From Flavobacterium hydatis (GTDB taxonomy: Bacteria; Bacteroidota; Bacteroidia; Flavobacteriales; Flavobacteriaceae), in contig NZ_JPRM01000024.1 in assembly GCF_000737695.1 (NCBI RefSeq), positions 1 to 64,000 on the forward strand: DNA of 64,000 bases. Direction: 5' to 3'. Below the pieces are notes generated by a model. The model worked only from the letters and a program-made list of their open reading frames with translations, was not told the DNA's origin and ran no database searches. Positions within the stretch are counted from its first letter, which is position 1, and each line of letters starts with the position of its first letter. Made by a program: the position numbers and the translations under genes. Below are positions 32,681-40,167 of the stretch, piece by piece.

Positions 32681-34108
32681 ATGACTAAAAATAATAAACA
32701 ACCAATAGACAAACCAGTACCATATAGCAAACGATGGTCGGCACTATTCCTACTTTGTACAGCACAATTTATAGTAATTATGGACACCTCAATTATTGGG
32801 GTAGCCCTGCCTGCAATAAAAGCTGATCTTGGGTATTCGCAAAGCGGTTTACAATGGATTTTTAACGCATACGTTATCCTATTCGGAGGCTTTTTACTTC
32901 TTGGTGGGCGTTTATCCGATTTGTTTGGTGCACGTAAAATTTTTATGTGGGGATTCATTATCCTTTCTGCAGCATCACTTTTGGCCGGTGTAGCTTGGTC
33001 AGAAGCAGCACTAAATACAGGAAGGGCTTTACAAGGCTTAGGTTCGGCTCTTATTGCTCCAGCAGCACTAACTTTAGTATTATCTAAATTTACCGACCCA
33101 AAAGAACTTAATAAAGCACTAGGTTTTTGGGGCGCATCTGCTGCAGCGGGAGGTTCAGCAGGAGTTTTCCTTGGCGGAGCAATTACCGAATGGCTTTCTT
33201 GGCATTGGATATTCCTAATTAATATTCCCGTAGGAATTATAGTCTTGGCATATAGCAAAAGCTTATTATTTGCTGGTGTTACCCGCAAAGGAAAAGTAGA
33301 TGTTGCAGGTGCAATTCTAGCCACAACAGCATTAGTATTAATGGTGTATGCCATTGTTTCGGGAGAAGGAGCAGGGTGGAAGTCATTACAAACCATTGGA
33401 TTACTAGGTCTTTCATTGGTATTATTTCTTATTTTCTTTATTGTTCAGAAACAGAAAAAAGAACCATTAGTACCAATGAGTATCTTTAAAGTTCCTAATC
33501 TTTCAGGGGGTAATCTAGTAATGGCATTAATGGCTGCAGGATGGATTCCGTTATGGTTTTTTCTGAATCTTTATTTGCAACAAACGCTTAATTATTCGGC
33601 CTTTAATAGCGGACTTGCCTTATTGCCAATGACAATTGCTATCATGTTTTTAATGGTTGGCGTTACTGGGAAATTAGTAGCTAAATTTGGTTTTAAAGCC
33701 AATCTAATAGCAGGATTAATTGCTCTTACAGGATCACTACTTCTGTTTAGCACCATTCCGCCAGACGGAACATTCCTAATCAATGTATTACCAGCCTCTT
33801 TACTAGGAGCACTAGGTATGTCATTAGCCTATATTCCGGGAACGATTGCTTCAATGTCTGGAGCTAAACCCGAAGAAATGGGACTAGCTTCAGGCTTGGT
33901 CAATACAAGTTATCAAGTAGGTTCAGCATTAGGACTAGGTATTGTTGTAGCTATTTCTGCTGCAAAAACAAATACGCTTAAAGCAATGGGCGAAACTGAT
34001 ATTGCGGCATTAAACTCAGGTTTCCAAACCGCTTTTTTATCAGCAGCAGTTATATGTGTGATTGCCGCAATCATAGCAACTTTTTCTATAAAAACACTTA
34101 AACAATAA
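32681..34108 (+). CDS. MFS drug efflux transporter, DHA2 (EmrB) type
   Basis: The 475-residue protein shows 14 hydrophobic segments, which fits the DHA2 group of proton antiporters. Motif A between helices 2 and 3 reads LGGRLSDLFGARKIF and the first helix has the FIVIMDTSIIGVALPAI signature of this group. There is no EmrA partner in the operon, though the RND membrane fusion protein is close. It lies 30 bases after the TolC-like gene and is followed by a strong terminator, so it is probably the fourth gene of the efflux operon and shares the metal-type control. The substrate is unknown. Confidence 0.85.
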   Translation: MTKNNKQPIDKPVPYSKRWSALFLLCTAQFIVIMDTSIIGVALPAIKADLGYSQSGLQWIFNAYVILFGGFLLLGGRLSDLFGARKIFMWGFIILSAASLLAGVAWSEAALNTGRALQGLGSALIAPAALTLVLSKFTDPKELNKALGFWGASAAAGGSAGVFLGGAITEWLSWHWIFLINIPVGIIVLAYSKSLLFAGVTRKGKVDVAGAILATTALVLMVYAIVSGEGAGWKSLQTIGLLGLSLVLFLIFFIVQKQKKEPLVPMSIFKVPNLSGGNLVMALMAAGWIPLWFFLNLYLQQTLNYSAFNSGLALLPMTIAIMFLMVGVTGKLVAKFGFKANLIAGLIALTGSLLLFSTIPPDGTFLINVLPASLLGALGMSLAYIPGTIASMSGAKPEEMGLASGLVNTSYQVGSALGLGIVVAISAAKTNTLKAMGETDIAALNSGFQTAFLSAAVICVIAAIIATFSIKTLKQ

Positions 34109-34161
34109 GTAACTATTCAAGAAGCAAGCTTTATAAATTCTTAAAACAATACCATTTTTTT

Positions 34162-34224
34162 GACCTCATTTTTAATCCTCTCCTTTAATAGTTTGGAACT
34201 TGATTAATGATGGGGTCTTTTTTT
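34162..34224 (+). terminator. Terminator after the efflux operon
   Basis: GACCTCATTTTTAATC (34162-34177) pairs with GATTAATGATGGGGTC (34202-34217), allowing one or two mismatches, then seven Ts. It resembles the second terminator after copA. Confidence 0.75.
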
Positions 34225-34244
34225 GAAAAACAAACTTCTATAAA

Positions 34245-34377
34245 TCTGCGATACGCAAGAAACCTCTGAACCTCAGAACCTTTATAAACACATTCTTTAA
34301 GACGCACTGCGGTGCGTCTCTACAGGAAAACCTTTGAACCTTTGCACCTCAGAGCCTTAGAACCTTCCTCAATCAAT
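34245..34377. repeat. Dispersed hairpin repeat, copy 4
   Basis: GACGCACTGCGGTGCGTCTC (34301-34320) with the same ACCTTTGAACC/CTCAGAACC words as copies 1-3. The block, together with the terminator to its left and the regulon promoter to its right, repeats the layout found after copA. Confidence 0.6.
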
Positions 34378-34443
34378 CAGTAAATTTCATAAATCAAACA
34401 AGGAATTACATCATGAAAAACAGCCATACTATTCTGAAATTTG
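34378..34443 (+). promoter_or_regulatory. Metal-regulon promoter of the first small HMA protein
   Basis: GTAAATTTCATAAATCAAA begins at 34380 and GAAATTTG (34436-34443) is the -7 element, again with 63 bases between the first and last G. The start codon lies 19 bases after the -7 element. Confidence 0.65.
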
Positions 34444-34462
34444 TAAAATAAAATCAAACAAA

Positions 34463-34711
34463 ATGGAAAATATAATATTAAATATTCCTGATATGAAAAG
34501 CGAACATTGTCAGGCTAGGGTAAATACTGCAATAAAAGATATTGACGGCATTCAAGTACAAAAATTAGAAGCAGGAAAACTATCCGCTTTTGTAGACGAC
34601 AATGATGCAGCAGAAAATCTTATCGAAGCTATCAAAAAGGCAGGTTACACCATTGGCAACAATACTACCAATAATTCTTCGAGCACCTCGTCAGGATGTT
34701 GTGTAAACTAA
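34463..34711 (+). CDS. Small HMA-fold protein with an SEHC site and Cys-Cys tail
   Basis: The 82-residue protein has the ferredoxin-like HMA pattern (ENIILNIPDMKSEHCQARVNT to about residue 65). The usual CxxC is replaced by SEHC, the same substitution as in the first HMA domain of the neighbouring copper ATPase (DSEHCALIV). A flexible Asn/Ser/Thr linker leads to a CCVN tail, which could add metal ligands. It is probably a cytoplasmic metal chaperone or buffer. It is expressed from the metal-regulon promoter and is followed 35 bases on by the DUF2652 gene. Confidence 0.7.
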   Translation: MENIILNIPDMKSEHCQARVNTAIKDIDGIQVQKLEAGKLSAFVDDNDAAENLIEAIKKAGYTIGNNTTNNSSSTSSGCCVN

Positions 34712-34746
34712 AACAAAATTCAACTGTTAGATAAGGCATCAGCAAC

Positions 34747-35313
34747 ATGGAAGAATTTAATACCCTATATAAAACAGGAATGGTTATGATTCCGGACATA
34801 TCCGGTTTCACAAATTTTGTTATAAATACCAATATGACAATCGGAAAATACATAACCGAAAGCCTCTTAAAATCAATAATAAACAGCAATACATTATCAT
34901 TAGAAGTTTCCGAGATAGAAGGCGATGCCATATTGTTTTACAAATATCACAAAATACCCTCATTTGACAGTACATTAACTCAAATAGAAACAATGTACAA
35001 TAATTTCAAGAAAGAAGTATCCAGATTATCATTACAACTTACGATGGAAATTCCTTTATCATTAAAAATTATTGTACACTATGGCACTTTTACCAGATAT
35101 AAAATTGGCAAGTTTGAAAAGCTTTACGGAGCGCCAGTTGTAGAAGCTCACAAAATGCTCAAAAACCATATAGCCAAATTTCCGCCGTATGCTTTGTTCT
35201 CAGATGCCTTTTTAAAAGCTAATTTTGAACAACCAGCTAAAGCCACTATCGAATATGATACTTGTGACAATTGTATGTACTTACCAGAGATTGGTTATAT
35301 ACATTATTTGTAA
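34747..35313 (+). CDS. DUF2652 protein, class III cyclase-like fold
   Basis: The 188-residue protein begins with GMVMIPDISGFTNFV, the motif that starts nucleotide cyclase catalytic domains, and continues with EGDAILFYKYHKIPS, also cyclase-like. The family (DUF2652) is common in Bacteroidota; members usually lack some catalytic residues, and no substrate is known. A CDNCM sequence near the C-terminus might bind metal. It stands between a small HMA gene and a Fur-family gene, so a role in metal handling or sensing is plausible, though not shown. Cyclic-nucleotide synthesis cannot be ruled in or out by reading. Confidence 0.6.
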   Translation: MEEFNTLYKTGMVMIPDISGFTNFVINTNMTIGKYITESLLKSIINSNTLSLEVSEIEGDAILFYKYHKIPSFDSTLTQIETMYNNFKKEVSRLSLQLTMEIPLSLKIIVHYGTFTRYKIGKFEKLYGAPVVEAHKMLKNHIAKFPPYALFSDAFLKANFEQPAKATIEYDTCDNCMYLPEIGYIHYL

Positions 35314-35369
35314 TGTTTTTATCGTTGGCAATTTTCTTAAATTTGTAATAGAAGCATAAATAAAGTAAA

Positions 35370-35786
35370 ATGGAAAGCTTAGAAAAAAGATTGTTGAACA
35401 GGAATATAAAGCCAACATCAATACGGTTATTGATATTTAGAACAATGACCGAATTCAAAAAAACTTTTAGCCTAACTGATCTGGAAACGGAATTAGAAAC
35501 CGTAAACAAATCGACCATTTTTAGAACTTTGACTTTGTTTCACGAAAACTTGCTTATTCATAACATTGACGATGGTTCTGGCTCAATGAAATATTCCATT
35601 TGTAACGAAACCTGTATGTGTACCGTTGGCGAGTTGCATGTTCATTTTAATTGCAATCGTTGTCATAATACGTATTGTCTCGAAAGTGTTTCTATTCCAC
35701 CAATTCAACTTCCTGAAAAGTTTTTATTAGAAAGTGTCAATTTTGTAATGAAAGGAATTTGCGAAAATTGCTCCAAATTCTTTTAG
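35370..35786 (+). CDS. Fur-family metalloregulator
   Basis: The 138-residue protein has the winged helix of Fur proteins (about 1-75: IKPTSIRLLIFRTM, the recognition-helix region ETVNKSTIFRTLTLFHE) and the dimerisation half with two CxxC pairs, FNCNRCHNTYCLE and GICENCSKFF, that form the structural zinc site. The HVHF segment provides further ligands. Which metal it senses (Fe, Zn or Mn) cannot be told; proximity to a Zn/Cd-type ATPase suggests Zur-like function. A TTAAATTTG-like element lies about 25 bases upstream. It is followed by repeats and then by the ATPase gene. Confidence 0.8.
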   Translation: MESLEKRLLNRNIKPTSIRLLIFRTMTEFKKTFSLTDLETELETVNKSTIFRTLTLFHENLLIHNIDDGSGSMKYSICNETCMCTVGELHVHFNCNRCHNTYCLESVSIPPIQLPEKFLLESVNFVMKGICENCSKFF

Positions 35787-35818
35787 ATTTCCTCAAGAAT
35801 CGACTAGTTATTTATAAC

Positions 35819-35910
35819 GATTTTTCAGAAGCTATTTCCTGCTATCATTCCAAATCTTTTTTATTGAGAAAAACAATAAAAAAGGATTTTCCCTTCTATC
35901 AGGGCTAGAA
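35819..35910. repeat. Flavobacterial intergenic palindrome
   Basis: AAATCTTTTTTATTG (35852-35866) and CAATAAAAAAGGATTT (35874-35889) are inverted, flanked by CTATTTCCTGCTATC and CTATCAGGGCTAG. From memory, very similar palindromes are scattered in Flavobacterium genomes. It could act as a bidirectional terminator for the Fur gene. Confidence 0.5.
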
Positions 35911-35970
35911 ATACAACCTTGTGGATATAATCTTGTAAAGATTAAAAAAACGTAAAGCTCAAACACAATC

Positions 35971-36099
35971 TTGTCATTTCGAGGAACGAGACTCGAGCGA
36001 TAGCGAACAGACGTAGTAAATCTCCACTAGAAACTCCGCGACGAGAGTCCTAGCTTTGTAGAGTTACTCACGAAGATTTCTCGTTCCTCGAAATGACAA
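35971..36099. repeat. MITE-like element with perfect 20-bp inverted ends
   Basis: The terminal inverted repeats TTGTCATTTCGAGGAACGAG (35971-35990) and its exact complement (36080-36099) bound a 129-base element with no ORF and no gene-like content. Ends beginning TGTCATTTCGA are a recurrent repeat type in Bacteroidota. It separates the Fur gene from the zinc-type ATPase gene. Confidence 0.65.
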
Positions 36100-36205
36100 A
36101 CAGTATGGATAATCGATTTTTCCTTAACTTAATAAAATTGTTTTTTGACTAACGATTTTTTATTTCAGAAGTATAAATTGCAACCAGGTTCCCAAAACAG
36201 ACCGA

Positions 36206-36213
36206 TAACTTTG
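36206..36213 (+). promoter_or_regulatory. Putative -7 element (TAACTTTG) of the Zn/Cd-type ATPase
   Basis: TAACTTTG lies 25 bases before the start at 36238. There is no GTAAAT box 63 bases upstream, so this ATPase seems to be outside the copper-type regulon. Confidence 0.5.
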
Positions 36214-36237
36214 TCATAGAATTTAAAACTAAAAGTT

Positions 36238-38253
36238 ATGTCAAAGCAATGCTGCACCACAGATAATTTTGTAAAACCTCAAAAAAATGAGGCGCACCAA
36301 CATCAGTGCGATACTACGAAAAAAGACCATGATCACGGAAATAACCATAGTCACGGACACGATCATGACCATAGCCACGACCTCGAAGACAAAACGGCAT
36401 TTCAGTTATTTTTACCAGCCATTACCTCGCTCTCTTTATTGCTGATTGCGATAGGCTTCGATAATTATTTTCCGCAAACTTGGTTTACAGGTTGGATAAG
36501 ATTGGCATGGTACATCGTAGCTTATATTCCGGTTGGACTACCTGTAATTAAAGAAGCGATTGAGAGTATACGCTACAAAGATTTCTTTTCGGAATTCTTT
36601 CTTATGACAATTGCTACAGTTGGCGCATTTGCCATAGGCGAATATCCCGAAGCCGTAGCCGTTATGTTGTTTTATGCCGTAGGCGAGGTGTTCCAAACAC
36701 TTGCTGTATCGCGAGCCAAAGGAAACATCAAATCACTATTAGACCAGCGCCCAGACGAAGTTACTATACTCAAAGAAAACAAAGCAGAAGTTATTAAAGC
36801 CGAAAATGCTCAAATAGGGGATATCATCCAGTTAAAACCAGGAGAAAAATTAGGATTGGATGGCGAACTAATTTCAGAAAGCGCTTCATTTAATACTGCT
36901 GCTCTTACGGGAGAAAGTAAACCCGATACAAAATCTAAAGGCGAAACCGTATTGGCAGGTATGATTAACGGTAGCACTATAAGCCTAGTGAGAGTAACCA
37001 CAGCTTATTCGGATAGTAAACTAAGTAAAATACTAGAGCTTGTACAAGATGCAACGGCTCAAAAAGCACCTACAGAATTGTTCATTCGTAAGTTTGCCAA
37101 AATATACACACCAATTATCGTATTACTTTCTATTGGTATTACGCTGCTACCGGCTCTTTTTGTAGATACGTATGTGTTTAGTGAGTGGTTATACAGAGCA
37201 TTAGTATTCCTTGTTATTTCTTGTCCATGTGCCTTAGTAATATCTATTCCGCTTGGCTATTTTGGTGGTATTGGGGCAGCAAGTCATAATGGTATTTTGT
37301 TTAAAGGTTCTAACTTTTTGGATATTCTTGCCAACATTCAAAATGTTGTAATTGATAAAACTGGAACAATGACCGAAGGAGTTTTTAAAGTTCAGGAAGT
37401 AATACTAAAACCTGAATTTAATAAAGACGAAATCCTTAAAATGGTTAATGCGCTAGAAAGCCAGAGTACACATCCTGTAGCAACTGCTATTCATGACTAT
37501 GTAGGCGAAATAGACAATACCATTAATTTGGTTGACACAGAAGAAATAGCTGGACACGGACTTAAATCAACTGTGAATGGAAAGGAATTACTGGTAGGGA
37601 ATTTTAAATTACTTGATAAGTTTAATATCAGTTATGATGCCAACACGACAGACATTGTTTACACGGTAATTGCTATATCTTACGACCGAAAATTTGCAGG
37701 TTATCTCACGATCTCAGACAGCATTAAAGCTGATGCAAAAATGGCAATCGATAAGTTGCATAGTATGAATGTAAGAGTTACTATGCTTAGTGGTGATAAA
37801 AGTGCCGTTGTAACTCACGTTGCCAAACAATTAGGAATAGATAATGCTTACGGAGATTTACTACCAGAAGACAAAGTAAACAAGGTAAAAGAAATCAAAA
37901 CCAATAACGGAAGTGTCGCTTTTGTGGGCGATGGCGTAAATGATGCACCAGTAATTGCCTTGAGCGATGCAGGAATTGCAATGGGAGGTTTAGGAAGTGA
38001 TGCTGCCATAGAAACTGCCGATGTTGTAATACAAGACGACATGCCATCAAAAATTGCAATGGCTATAAACATTGGTAAACAAACCAAAAAGATAGTTTGG
38101 CAAAACATCATACTTGCTTTTTCTATAAAAGCTATTGTACTGGTGCTAGGAGCAGGCGGACTTGCCACAATGTGGGAAGCTGTTTTTGCCGATGTAGGAG
38201 TTGCGCTAATAGCTATACTAAATGCTGTTAGGATTCAGAAAATGAAATTTTAA
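36238..38253 (+). CDS. Zn/Cd/Co-type P1B ATPase with a His-rich N-terminus
   Basis: The N-terminus (residues 1-55) has CC at 5-6 and a run of His and Asp residues (HDHGNNHSHGHDHDHSHDLED), a metal-binding tail in place of an HMA domain. The membrane CPC at 329-331, Asp 373 in DKTGT and GDGVNDAP place it in the P1B group. The CPCAL-ISIP region and the downstream sequence fit the Zn(II)/Cd(II)/Pb(II) subgroup (ZntA/CadA). It should export zinc or cadmium. A Fur-family gene lies upstream, beyond the repeats, and a small HMA protein downstream, so the copper and zinc systems lie side by side. Length 671 is normal. Confidence 0.88.
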   Translation: MSKQCCTTDNFVKPQKNEAHQHQCDTTKKDHDHGNNHSHGHDHDHSHDLEDKTAFQLFLPAITSLSLLLIAIGFDNYFPQTWFTGWIRLAWYIVAYIPVGLPVIKEAIESIRYKDFFSEFFLMTIATVGAFAIGEYPEAVAVMLFYAVGEVFQTLAVSRAKGNIKSLLDQRPDEVTILKENKAEVIKAENAQIGDIIQLKPGEKLGLDGELISESASFNTAALTGESKPDTKSKGETVLAGMINGSTISLVRVTTAYSDSKLSKILELVQDATAQKAPTELFIRKFAKIYTPIIVLLSIGITLLPALFVDTYVFSEWLYRALVFLVISCPCALVISIPLGYFGGIGAASHNGILFKGSNFLDILANIQNVVIDKTGTMTEGVFKVQEVILKPEFNKDEILKMVNALESQSTHPVATAIHDYVGEIDNTINLVDTEEIAGHGLKSTVNGKELLVGNFKLLDKFNISYDANTTDIVYTVIAISYDRKFAGYLTISDSIKADAKMAIDKLHSMNVRVTMLSGDKSAVVTHVAKQLGIDNAYGDLLPEDKVNKVKEIKTNNGSVAFVGDGVNDAPVIALSDAGIAMGGLGSDAAIETADVVIQDDMPSKIAMAINIGKQTKKIVWQNIILAFSIKAIVLVLGAGGLATMWEAVFADVGVALIAILNAVRIQKMKF

Positions 38254-38398
38254 AGAATACAAAAGATAGCTAAGCAACAATCACATTGTAATATCGCATT
38301 TTAAAATCAGATAAAACAATTAATTGATTTTCAAATAATTTAATTAATGCTAGTCCTTTTGACTTTATGACTTTAAAACTTTCGACTTACTTATTAAT

Positions 38399-38464
38399 CA
38401 GTAAATATCACAAATCAAATAAGGAATATTGTAAGCCGTTTGAAGCATAATTGCCCGAAATTTG
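38399..38464 (+). promoter_or_regulatory. Metal-regulon promoter of the second small HMA protein
   Basis: GTAAATATCACAAATCAAA begins at 38401 and GAAATTTG (38457-38464) ends 63 bases later. The start codon at 38497 lies 33 bases after the -7 element. Confidence 0.65.
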
Positions 38465-38496
38465 CTCTATCAAATAATTATAAAAGTATCAATAAA

Positions 38497-38718
38497 ATGG
38501 AAAATAAAAATCTTCAATTCAAAACAACCCTAAATTGTGGTGGATGTGTAGCAAAAGTAAAATCTGATTTAGACAACGCTCAAGGTATTGGCGAATGGAA
38601 TGTAGACACTGACAATGCCGACAAAATCCTTACAGTACAATCAGAAGGAGCAACAGAAGAAGAAATTGTTGCTATCATTAAAAGTAAAGGTTTTAAAGCG
38701 GAACCTTTATCTGTTTAG
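38497..38718 (+). CDS. Small HMA metal-binding protein with CGGC
   Basis: I start at the ATG at 38497, since the longer form at 38440 would begin upstream of the likely transcription start. The 73-residue protein is a single HMA domain: MENKNLQFKTTLNCGGCVAK with Cys 14 and Cys 17, then the strand-helix pattern to KGFKAEPLSV. It is a likely soluble copper chaperone or buffer, with the standard CxxC, unlike the SEHC variant at 34463. It carries the metal-regulon promoter and is followed by its own terminator. Confidence 0.8.
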   Translation: MENKNLQFKTTLNCGGCVAKVKSDLDNAQGIGEWNVDTDNADKILTVQSEGATEEEIVAIIKSKGFKAEPLSV

Positions 38719-38789
38719 TATTGTAAATACACCTTATTCCAAAAGAGGTTAAAAACAAAAAGTCAATATTATTACAGTTATGCAGTTTG

Positions 38790-38827
38790 AAAAGAGCTCG
38801 GTATCGAATCGGGCTCTTTTCTTTTTG
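38790..38827 (+). terminator. Terminator after the second small HMA gene
   Basis: AAAAGAGCTCG (38790-38800) pairs with CGGGCTCTTTT (38810-38820), then a T-rich tail. Confidence 0.75.
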
Positions 38828-38877
38828 TACATTTACTCATAGATAAGCCAATTTAATTAAGTTTTTGACTTATAATC

Positions 38878-38952
38878 ATCTCCTCGCAAAGACACAAAGT
38901 CACAAAGAAAATTAATATAAACTTGGCGACTTTGCATCTTTGCGAGAGATTT
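38878..38952. repeat. CTTTGCG-type palindrome
   Basis: CTCGCAAAGACACAAAGTC and GACTTTGCATCTTTGCGAG are imperfect inverted copies around an AT centre. It is the same family as 22137-22360 and 26715-26770. Confidence 0.55.
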
Positions 38953-38963
38953 ATTAGCACAAT

Positions 38964-39029
38964 CTGTAAATGTCATAAATAAAACCAGAAAACTTGTAAC
39001 GATTAGATACTAAGAAATATAGAATTTTG
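38964..39029 (+). promoter_or_regulatory. Metal-regulon promoter of the metal-binding lipoprotein
   Basis: GTAAATGTCATAAATAAAA begins at 38966 and GAATTTTG (39022-39029) ends 63 bases later. The start codon is 36 bases further on. Confidence 0.6.
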
Positions 39030-39065
39030 TAATCAGGTAATAAAACCATTAAAAATATTAAAACA

Positions 39066-40028
39066 ATGAATAAATTAAAAACGATACTACTCGGAGGATT
39101 TGCATGTATTGCTTTGTTATCCGCTTGTAATAATAAAGAAAACAAGCCAAATACATCAGATATGGAGGGACATGAGCACGCAAAAACAGATAGTAATTAT
39201 GTTTGTCCTATGCATCCTGAAGTAACAGGAAAAAAAGGGGAGAAATGCCCAAAATGCGGAATGGAATTAGAACTTTCAGATGCAAAAAAAGCTAGGGAAT
39301 TTGATGTTAAATTATCAAGCACGCCACAAGTAATAGAAGCTGGCAAACCAACAAATCTTTCTATCTCCATTACCGAAGATGGTAAAATTGTAGCTATGGA
39401 TGTAGTACACGAAATGAAAATGCATCTTTTAGTAATGAACGAAGAATTAACTTGGTTTGATCATGTACACCCAAAAGAACAAGCCGATGGTACTTATAGT
39501 GTCTCGGAAACATTTCCTGGTGGAGGTAAATACTTACTATTTACGGATTATAAACCCGTAGGAGAATCATCTGGAAGCGTTAAATTACAAGAAGTTGATG
39601 TAAAAGGAAAGCCATTTAATGTTCCAAAAATGGATACTGAAAAACTAGTTTCTAAAGTTGATAATTATACTGTTACATTAACTAATGGAAACGATTTAAA
39701 AACAGAAAGAGGGCAGGTATTAAAGTTTACTGTTGAAAAAGACGGTAAGAAACTCGAAGAGAAAGATATCGAGCAGTATCTAGGAGCAAGTGCTCATATT
39801 GTGATGGTCGCTAAAGAAACTAAAGACTTCTTGCATATTCACCCTATGTCTGATAAAAATTTCCCTATTTATGCAGAGACACAAGTAAAAAAAGCAGGAC
39901 TGTATAGAATGTGGGTACAGTTTAAAATAGATGGTAAAATTCATACTGCAGATTTTACCGTAAATGTTTCAGAAGGAACTAAATCTGCAAGTGAAAGCGA
40001 TGATAAACACGATCATGCACATCATTAA
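39066..40028 (+). CDS. Metal-binding lipoprotein with heavy-metal-binding domain and His-rich ends
   Basis: A lipoprotein signal (ending LLSAC, Cys 21) is followed by a His-containing linker (MEGHEHAKT), then a heavy-metal-binding domain near residue 50 (YVCPMHPEVTGKKGEKCPKC), where the CPMHP and CPKCGME motifs are typical of copper-handling periplasmic proteins. Two beta-sandwich-like domains follow (about 80-180 and 190-300), with DVVHEMKMHLLV and SAHIVMVAKETKDFLHIHP as matching His-rich motifs, and a His-rich tail ends the protein (DDKHDHAHH). It should hold copper at the outer or inner membrane surface. Expression from the metal-regulon promoter fits. Confidence 0.8.
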   Translation: MNKLKTILLGGFACIALLSACNNKENKPNTSDMEGHEHAKTDSNYVCPMHPEVTGKKGEKCPKCGMELELSDAKKAREFDVKLSSTPQVIEAGKPTNLSISITEDGKIVAMDVVHEMKMHLLVMNEELTWFDHVHPKEQADGTYSVSETFPGGGKYLLFTDYKPVGESSGSVKLQEVDVKGKPFNVPKMDTEKLVSKVDNYTVTLTNGNDLKTERGQVLKFTVEKDGKKLEEKDIEQYLGASAHIVMVAKETKDFLHIHPMSDKNFPIYAETQVKKAGLYRMWVQFKIDGKIHTADFTVNVSEGTKSASESDDKHDHAHH

Positions 40029-40112
40029 AAATAAATTATTAATCAGCAGAATTATTTATTTAGCTGTATAATGGAATCCCAGTAATAGAGCTGAGATAGC
40101 GTATTACTAATA

Positions 40113-40154
40113 AAAAAGATTATTTCATTTCTTAGGAACTGAAATAATCTTTTT
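40113..40154. terminator. Bidirectional terminator
   Basis: AAAAAGATTATTTCA (40113-40127) pairs with TGAAATAATCTTTTT (40140-40154) between the lipoprotein gene and the convergent hydrolase gene. Confidence 0.85.
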
Positions 40155-40167
40155 GTTTTATACTAAG

